64,000 bases of DNA from Micromonospora marina (GTDB taxonomy: Bacteria; Actinomycetota; Actinomycetes; Mycobacteriales; Micromonosporaceae). The translations under genes were made by a program, and so were the position numbers. Shown piece by piece: positions 34,428 through 43,400 of the stretch. Each line of letters starts with the position of its first letter. The first letter of the stretch is position 1. A model generated the notes under the pieces. That model saw only the letters and a list, made by a program, of their open reading frames with translations, did not search any database and was not told where the DNA came from. The stretch is taken from assembly GCF_900091565.1 (NCBI RefSeq), contig NZ_FMCV01000016.1, forward strand, positions 1-64,000. The letters are read 5' to 3'.

Positions 34428-37400
34428 ATGGCTGACGAGGCGAAGCTTCTCGACTACCTCAAGCGGGTCACCGCTGACCTGCACCAGGTGCGCCAGCGCC
34501 TGCGCGAGGTGGAGGCCGGTGAACAGGAACCGGTCGCCATCGTCTCCATGAGCTGCCGATTCCCCGGCGGGGTGCGCTCTCCCGAGGACCTGTGGGAGGT
34601 GGTCGCTTCCGGCCGGGACGTGGTCACCGACTTCCCCGAGGACCGCGGCTGGGACCTCGGGTCGCTCTACGACAGCGACCCCGAACAGAGCGGCACGTCG
34701 TACACGAGGCAGGGCGGCTTCGTCCACGACCTGGCCGACTTCGACCCGGGCTTCTTCGCGATCTCCCCCCGCGAGGCGCTGGCGATGGATCCGCAGCAAC
34801 GCTGGCTGCTGGAGACATCGTGGGAGGCTCTGGAGCGGGCCGGCATCGACCCGCACTCGCTGCGCGGCAGCCGCACCGGCGTCTTCGCCGGCAGCACCGG
34901 CCAGGACTACGGCACCGTGCTGATGGGTGCCGCGCAGGGCCTGGAAGGGCACCTGATGACCGGCAACGCCGGCAGCGTGGTCTCCGGCCGGATCGCCTAC
35001 ACCTTCGGGCTGGAGGGCCCGGCGGTCACCATCGACACCGCTTGCTCGTCCTCGCTGGTCGCCCTGCACCTGGCGGGGCAGGCGCTGCGGCAGCGGGAGT
35101 GCACCCTGGCGATCGTCGCCGGGGTCACCGCCATGTGCACCCCGGCCGCCTTCGTCGAGTTCTCCCGGCAGCGTGGCCTCGCCGCCGACGGCCGCTGCAA
35201 GGCGTTCGCCGCCGCCGCCGACGGGACCGGCTGGTCCGAGGGCGTCGGCGTCCTGGTGCTGGAGCGGCTGTCGGACGCGCAGCGCAACGGCCACCCCATC
35301 CTCGCCGTGGTGCGAGGCAGCGCCGTCAACTCCGACGGCGCCTCCAACGGCCTGAGCGCCCCGAACGGGCCGTCACAGCAGCGGGTGATCCAGCAGGCGC
35401 TGGCCAACGCCGGCCTCGCCACCGGCGGCGTGGACGTGGTGGAGGCGCACGGCACCGGCACCCGGCTCGGCGATCCGATCGAGGCGCAGGCGCTGCTTGC
35501 CACGTACGGGCAGGACCGGGGGGACTCGGCGCCGCTGCTGCTCGGGTCGGTCAAGTCGAACATCGGTCACGCCCAGGCCGCCGCCGGTGTCGCCGGTGTG
35601 ATCAAGATGGTGATGGCGATGCGGCACGGCGTCGTCCCGCCCACCCTGCACGTGGACGAGCCGACGCCCGAGGTCGACTGGTCGGCCGGCGAGGTGTCGC
35701 TGGTGACCGAGGCGACGCCGTGGCCGGCGGTGAGCCGGCCGCGCCGCTCGGCCGTCTCCTCGTTCGGGGTGTCCGGCACGAACGCCCACACCATCCTGGA
35801 GCAGGCTCCGGCGCCCCAGCAGTCCCCGTCGGCCGCCGCCGCGTTGCTGGTCGAGCGGCCGGTCGTGCCGGTGCCGGTGTCGGCCCGGGACGCGGCCGGC
35901 CTCGCCGCGCAGGCGGGCCGCTGGGCGGCCTGGATCGCCGCCGACGAGACCCTGCGGCCCCTGGACGTGGCCTTCTCGTCGGTGACCTCCCGCTCCGCGC
36001 TGGAGCATCGGGCCGTGGTTTCCGCGACCGGCCGTGAGGAGTTGCTGGCCGGGTTGCGTGCCCTGGCTGCCGGGCGGCCGTCGGGCGCGTTGCTCGTCGG
36101 GCAGGCGGCTGGGCGGGGCTCGCTGGCGGTGCTGTTCTCGGGTCAGGGTGCGCAGCGTGCCGGCATGGGTCGGGAGTTGTATGCCGAGTTCCCTGTCTTC
36201 GCCGCCGCCCTCGACGAGGCGTGCGGGCACCTGGACGGGGCTTTGCCGCGTCCTTTGCGTGAGGTGCTCTTCGCCGCCGGGGGTTCGGCTGACGCCGAGC
36301 TGCTGGACCGGACGGTGTTCACCCAGGCGGGGTTGTTCGCGGTCGAGGTGGCGCTGTTCCGGCTTGTCGAGTCGTTCGGTGTGGTGCCGGATTTCGTGGG
36401 CGGGCACTCGGTCGGTGAGGTGACGGCCGCGCACGTGGCCGGGGTGTTGTCGCTGGAGCATGCCTGTGCGTTGGTGGCGGCGCGGGGCCGGTTGATGCAG
36501 GTGTTGCCGACCGGTGGCGGGATGCTGGCGGTCGCGGCGGCCGAGGCCGATGTGGCGGCGGCGCTGGACGGGTTGGCCGGTGTGGGGATCGCGGCGGTCA
36601 ATGGTCCGCAGGCTGTTGTGGTCTCCGGTGCCGTTGAGGCCCTCGACGAGGTGGAGCGGGTCTGGAAGGACCGGGGTGTGCGTACGCGTCGGCTCGCGGT
36701 CAGCCACGCGTTCCACAGTCCGTTGATGGAGCCGATGCTCGCTGATTTCCGGGCCGTTCTCGACGGGTTGGAGTTCGCCGCGCCGGTGCTGCCGGTCGTG
36801 TCGAACGTGACCGGTGCCCTGGCCGGCGATGAGATCCGCACGCCGGAGTACTGGGTGCGGCACGTGCGCGAGGCGGTGCGGTTCGCTGACGGGGTCGCCG
36901 CGCTGCGCGCCGCCGGGGCGGACACGTTCCTGGAGGTCGGCCCGTGTAGCGTGCTGACCGCGATGGTCGGCGACATCCTGCCCGCCGACGACGCCGTGCT
37001 GGCCGTCGCCGCGCAGCGCGCGGACCGGCCCGCCGTGCACGGGCTGCTGGCCGGGCTGGCCGAGTTGCATGTGCACGGGGCGGCCGTCGACTGGCGGCAG
37101 TGGTTCGTCGACACCGGCGCGCGGCGGGTGGACCTGCCCACGTACGCGTTCCAGCACCAGCGCTACTGGCCCGAGGCCGGTGCCGGGTGGACCGGCGACG
37201 TCACCGCCGTCGGCCTGCGCCCCGCCCAACACCCCCTGCTCGGGGCCGCCGTCGGCGTCGCGCACGCCGAGGGATTCCTGTTCACCGGCCGGCTGGCCCG
37301 GCGTACCCACCCGTGGATCTGTGACCACGTCGTCTTCGACACCGTGCTGCTGCCCGGCACTGGCTTCGTCGAACTCGCCCTCCAGGCCGGCGCGCACGTC

Positions 37401-40400
37401 GGCGCGGACCACGTCCGCGAACTCACCCTGGAGTCGCCGCTGATCCTGCCGGAAACCGGGGGCGTCGACATCCAGCTCTGGATCGGCCCGGCCGACGAGA
37501 CCGGCTGCCGGTCCGTGTCGCTGCACTCCGTCCAGGACGGCGAGCCGGCCGAGGGCACGGGCGAGCGGACCTGGACCCGCAACGCCAGCGGCGTGCTGGC
37601 CAGCGGCCCCGCCACGCCGAGCGGCCCCGCCGGCTGGTCCGACCTGACCACCTGGCCGCCGCCGGGCGCCACCGAGGTCGGCACCGACGACCTCTACCTG
37701 AACCTCGCCGCCCAGGGCTACGACTACGGCCCGTCCTTCATCGCCCTGCGCTCCGCGTGGCGGCGCGGCGACGACCTCTTCGCCGAGTTGGTGCTCCCCG
37801 AGGCTCCCGCCGCCGAGGCCGGCGGGTACGGCCTGCACCCGGCCCTGCTCGACGCGGCGCTGCACACCCTCGGCCTGACCACGCCGGCCGGAGAGCCTTC
37901 AGGGGCGGGCATGCCCCCGGGGTACGGCCGGCTGCCGTTCTCCTGGAACGACGTCGCCCTGCACGGCGCCGGGGCCGCGGCGGCCCGCGTCCGGGTCTCG
38001 CACACCGGCCCCGACAGCATCTCGCTGCTGCTCACCGACGTCACCGGCGCGCCCGTCATCTCCGTCGGCTCCCTGGTCCTGCGGCCGGTCTCCGCCGACC
38101 AGCTCCGCACCGCCTCCGGCGGCGGCACTGAGTCGCTCTTCCGGGTCGAGTGGGCGCCGCTCGCGCTGCCGGCCGGGCCGTCCACAGTCGACTGGGCGGT
38201 CATCGGCGACGCCGCGGCGCTCACCGACGCGGTCGCGGCCACCGGCACGGCCGTGGCGGCGTACCCCGACCTGACGGCCCTGGCCACGGCGATGGACGAC
38301 GGTACGGACGCGCCCCGCGTGCTGGTCCTTCCGTTGCTCGACCCGCCCGCGTCGGCGGACGTGCCGCGCGCTGTCGCCGAGGCGACCCACCGGGTGCTTG
38401 CCGTGCTCCAGCAGTTCCTCGCCGAGGAGCGCTACGCGGTGTCCCGACTGGTGGTGCTGACCTCGGGCGCGGTCGCCACCGACCGGGACACCGACCTGAC
38501 CGACCTGGCCGGTGCCGCCGTGATCGGTCTGCTCCGCTCCGCCCAGTCGGAGAACCCCGACCGGTTCGTACTTGTCGACGTCGACGACGTGGCCGGCTGC
38601 GCCGCCGCGCTCGTCCCGGCCGTCGCGACCGACGAACCGCAGGTCGTGATCCGCGCGGGCGTCGCCGCCGGTGCCCGGCTCACCCGGGTTCCCGCCCCGG
38701 CCGAGCCGCCGGCCGCCCCGTTCGACTCCGACGGCACCGTCCTGATCACCGGCGCCACCGGCACCCTCGGCCAGCTGATGAGCCGGCACCTGGTCGGCAC
38801 GTACGGCGTCCGGCACCTCATCCTCACCAGCCGGCGCGGCCGCGCTGCCGGGGGCGTCGCGGAACTCTGCGCCGAGTTTGAGGCGCTCGGCGTGGGCATC
38901 ACCGTCGCCGCCTGCGACGTCGCCGACCGCGCCGCAGTGGCCGAGTTGCTGGCCGGCATCCCGGCGGAGCACCCCCTCACCGCCGTCGTCCACGCCGCCG
39001 GCGTCCGCGACGACGGCGTCATCTCCTCGCTCACCCCCGAGCGGATGGACGGCGTGCTGCGGCCCAAGGTCGACGCCGCGTGGCACCTGCACGAGCTGAC
39101 CGCCGGCCTCGGCCTGAAGGCGTTCGTCTCGTACTCCTCGCTGGCCGCCACCGCAGGCGGCCCCGGCCAGGGCAACTACGCCGCCGCCAACGCGTTCCTC
39201 GACGGGCTGGCCCACCACCGCAAGGCGCGCGGCCTCGCCGCGCTCACCCTCGCCTGGGGCCTCTGGGCCGACCGCAGCGGCATGACCACCGAGCTGGACG
39301 ACGTCCACCTCAACCGGATCTCCCGCTCCGGCGTCGCCGCCATGGAGGCCGAGGAAGGGCTTGCGCTCTTCGACGCGGCCTGCCGCACCACCGACGCCGC
39401 GCTCGTCCCGGCCCGGCTGGACCTCGCCGCGATGAAGGTGCAGTTCGCCGGCGGGAGCATCCCGCCGCTGTACCGGGCGCTGATCCGCACGCCCGCGCGC
39501 GCCACCGCGGCCACCACCGGCGCGTCGCTGGTGCAGCAGCTCGCCGGGCTCGGCGACGCCGAGCGGGCCGCCGCGCTGGTCGAGATCGTCCGTGGGCAGG
39601 CCGCCGCCGTGCTCGGTTACCCCGACCCGGCGGCCATCGAGCCGCGGCGGGCGTTCAGCGAGTTCGGCTTCGACTCGCTGACCGCCGTCGAGATGCGCAA
39701 CCGGCTCAACAACGCCTTCGGGATGCGGCTGCCGGCCACCCTCGTCTTCGACTACCCGACCCCGCACGACCTGGCGGGCTTCCTGGGTACGGAGATCGCC
39801 GGCACCCCGGTCACCGTGCGCCCCGCGACGACCACCGTGCCGGTCGGCGACGACGAGCCCCTCGCGATCATCGGCATGGCCTGCCGGCTGCCCGGCGGCG
39901 TGTGGTCGCCCGACGACCTGTGGCGGCTGGTGGTCGACGGCGTCGACGCGATCAGCGACCTGCCGACCGACCGTGGCTGGGACCTCGACAGCCTCTACAG
40001 CCCCGACCCGGACGCCCCCGGTACCTTCTATGCCCGCGGCGGCGGCTTCCTCAGCGGCGTCGACCGGTTCGACCCCGGCTTCTTCGGCATCTCGCCCCGC
40101 GAGGCCCTGGCCATGGACCCGCAGCAGCGGCTGCTGCTGGAGACCACCTGGGAGTCCTTCGAGTCCGCCGGCATCGACCCGGCCGACGTACGGGGCAGCA
40201 GCACCGGCGTCTTCGTCGGCACCAGCGGCCAGGACTACGGCTCGCTGCTCGCGTACTCGCCGGAGGCCGCCGAGGGCTACATGCTGACCGGGATGACCAG
40301 CAGCGTCATCTCCGGCCGGGTGGCGTACACGTTCGGGCTGGAAGGGCCGGCGGTGTCGCTGGACACGGCCTGCTCCTCGTCGCTGGTGGCCCTGCACTGG

Positions 40401-43400
40401 GCCGGCCAGGCGCTGCGTCGGGGCGAGTGCGACATGGCCCTCGCCGGTGGCGTGATGGTGATGGCCACCCCGACCGCCTTCGTCGAGTTCTCCCGGCAGC
40501 GCGGCCTGGCCGCCGACGGCCGGTGCAAGTCGTTCGCCGCGTCGGCCGACGGCACCGGCTGGTCGGAGGGCGTAGGCATGCTGCTCGTGCAGCGGCTCTC
40601 CGACGCGCGCCGACAGGGCCGCACCGTGTACGCGGTGGTGCGCGGCTCGGCGATCAACCAGGACGGCGCCTCGAACGGGCTGACCGCCCCGAACGGCCCC
40701 GCACAGCAGCGGGTGATCCGGCAGGCGCTGGCGTCGGCGCGGCTCTCCACCGCCGACGTGGACGTGGTCGAGGCGCACGGCACCGGCACCACGCTCGGTG
40801 ACCCGATCGAGGCGCAGGCCCTGCTGGCCACGTACGGGCGGGAGCGGCCCGCCGACCGGCCGCTGCTGCTCGGCTCGATCAAGTCGAACATCGGTCACGC
40901 CCAGGCCGCCGCCGGGGTGGCCGGTGTGATCAAGATGGTGCAGGCCATCCGACACGGCCTCGTCCCGGCGACGCTGCACGTGGACGAGCCGTCCCCGCAC
41001 ATCGACTGGACCTCCGGCGCCGTCGAGCTGGCCACGGAGTCGCGGCCGTGGCCGGCGGTGGACCGGCCGCGCCGCGCGGCGGTGTCGTCGTTCGGCATCT
41101 CCGGCACGAACGCCCACGTGATCATCGAGCAGGGTGACGAGCCGGTCGACGCCGCACGCGTGGACACTCGGCCCGGCCTCGTGGATTCCGGCGTCGTGGC
41201 ATGGCCGCTGTCGGGGCGGTCGAGGGAAGCCCTGACCGGCCAGGCGGCCCGGCTGGCCCGGCACGTACGCGAGCACGGCGAGGTCGATGCGGCGGCGGTG
41301 GGCTGGTCCCTGACGACGACCCGGTCGGTGTTCGACCAGCGGGCGGCTGTGGTCGGGTCGGGTATGGAGGAGTTGCTGGCGGGGCTGGACGCTCTGGCGT
41401 CGGGGTCGCCGGCCGGCAATGTGGTCGCGGCGACGTCGTCGTCGCACGGTGCGGGCCCGGTGTTCGTGTTCCCGGGTCAGGGTGCGCAGTCGGCGCGGAT
41501 GGCTGCGGGTCTGGTGGGTCGTACGCCGGTCTTCGACGCGCGGTTGGCGGAGTGTCAGCGGGCGTTGGCGCCGTATCTGGATGTGGACCTTGTTGCGGTG
41601 TTGACCGGTGACGACGAGTCGTGGTTGGCGCGGGTGGAGGTCGTGCAGCCGGTGCTGTGGGCCGTCGGCGTCGCCCTCGCCGCCGTGTGGCAGCACGCGG
41701 GTGTGGTTCCGGCTGCGGTGGTCGGTCACTCGCAGGGTGAGATCGGCGCGGCGTGTGTGGCGGGGATCCTCAGCCTGGAGGACGCGGCGAAAGCGGTGGC
41801 GTTGCGGTCGCGGGCCCTGACCGCGCTGCGGGGCACCGGGACGATGGCGTCGGTCGACCTCCGCGCGGACGCGGTGACGGAGCGGCTGCCGGGCTTCCCC
41901 GGGGTGGGCGTCGCGGCGGTGAACGGTCCGTCGACCGTGGTGGTGTCGGGTCCGCCGCAGCCGGTCGCCGACCTGGTGGCGGCCTGCCAGGCCGACGGGG
42001 TGCGGGCGCGGTTGATCCCGGTGGACTACGCGTCGCATTCGGCGGCGGTGCAGGAGGTGGCCGAGCGGTTGCGCGCCGATCTGGCCGACGTGAGCCCGCA
42101 GCCGGGGCACACTCGGCTCGTCTCGACGTTGACGGGGGACTGGGTCGAACCGTCCTCGATGGACGCCGGCTACTGGTACGACAACCTGCGGCAGACCGTG
42201 CAGTTCGACGCCGCCGTGCGGGTGGCGGTCGAGGCGGGGCACACGACGTTCGTGGAGATCAGCCCCCATCCGGTGCTGACGATGCCGGTCACGGCGATCC
42301 TGGACGACGCCGGCGTCACCGGGCACACGCTGGGCAGCCTGCGCCGCGGTGACGACGATCCGACGCGGCTGCTGACGAACCTCGCCACCGCCCACACGAT
42401 CGGCCTGCCCGTCGACCTGACGGCCGTCCTCGCCGAGACCGACCCTGTTGCCCTGCCCACGTACGCCTTCGACCACCAGCGGTACTGGGTCGAGCCGCCG
42501 GCGCACCGGGCCCAGGACGTCAGCTCCGCCGGTCTCCAGGACGCCGGGCATCCGCTGCTCAGCGCCACGCTGACGTTCCCCGACAGCGAACGGATGGTCT
42601 TCACCGGGCGGCTGTCGGTGCGTACCCACCCGTGGCTCGGCGAGCACCGGGTGATGGACAACATCCTGCTGCCCGGCACCGCCTTCGTGGAGCTCGCCAC
42701 GTACGCCGGTGCGCAGGCCGGCTGCCCGACGGTGGAGGAGCTGACGCTGCTCGCCCCGCTCGTCCTGCCCGAACTCGGCGCGCTCCAGGTGCAGCTGACG
42801 GTCGGCGACCGCGACGACGACGGGCGGCGCACCGTCCAGCTCTACTCCCGGCCCTACCGGGACGGCTCCGACGAGATCCTCGCCGACGTCGCCTGGACCT
42901 GCCACGCCACCGGCCTGCTCGGCCCGCAGCCCGCCGACGCCGCGCCCGCCTTCGACCTGGGGGTGTGGCCGCCGCCCGGCGCGACGCGCGTGGAGTCCGA
43001 CGACTTCTACTCCGGCATCGAGGCGACCGTCTTCGGGTACGGGCCGGCGTTCCGGGGCCTGCGCGCCGCGTGGACCCGCGACGACGAGGTCTTCGCCGAG
43101 GTCGAGCTGCCCGCCGGCCACCACGCCGAGGCCGGCCGCTTCGGCGTGCACCCGGCGCTGCTGGACGGCGCGCTGCAGGCCATGTCGATCGGCGGCTTCC
43201 TCGGCCGGATGGGCGACGGCGCCGACGCCGGCGCGCCCCGTCTGCCGTTCGCCTGGACCGGGGTCTCCCTGCTCGCCGCCGGGGCCACCGCCCTGCGCGT
43301 GCGCGTCGCCGCGGCCGGCGAGGTCGGCGTCTCCTTCCAGGTGGCCGACGCCACCGGCGCCCCGGTGCTGCACGTCGACTCGCTGATCATGCGCCGTGTC

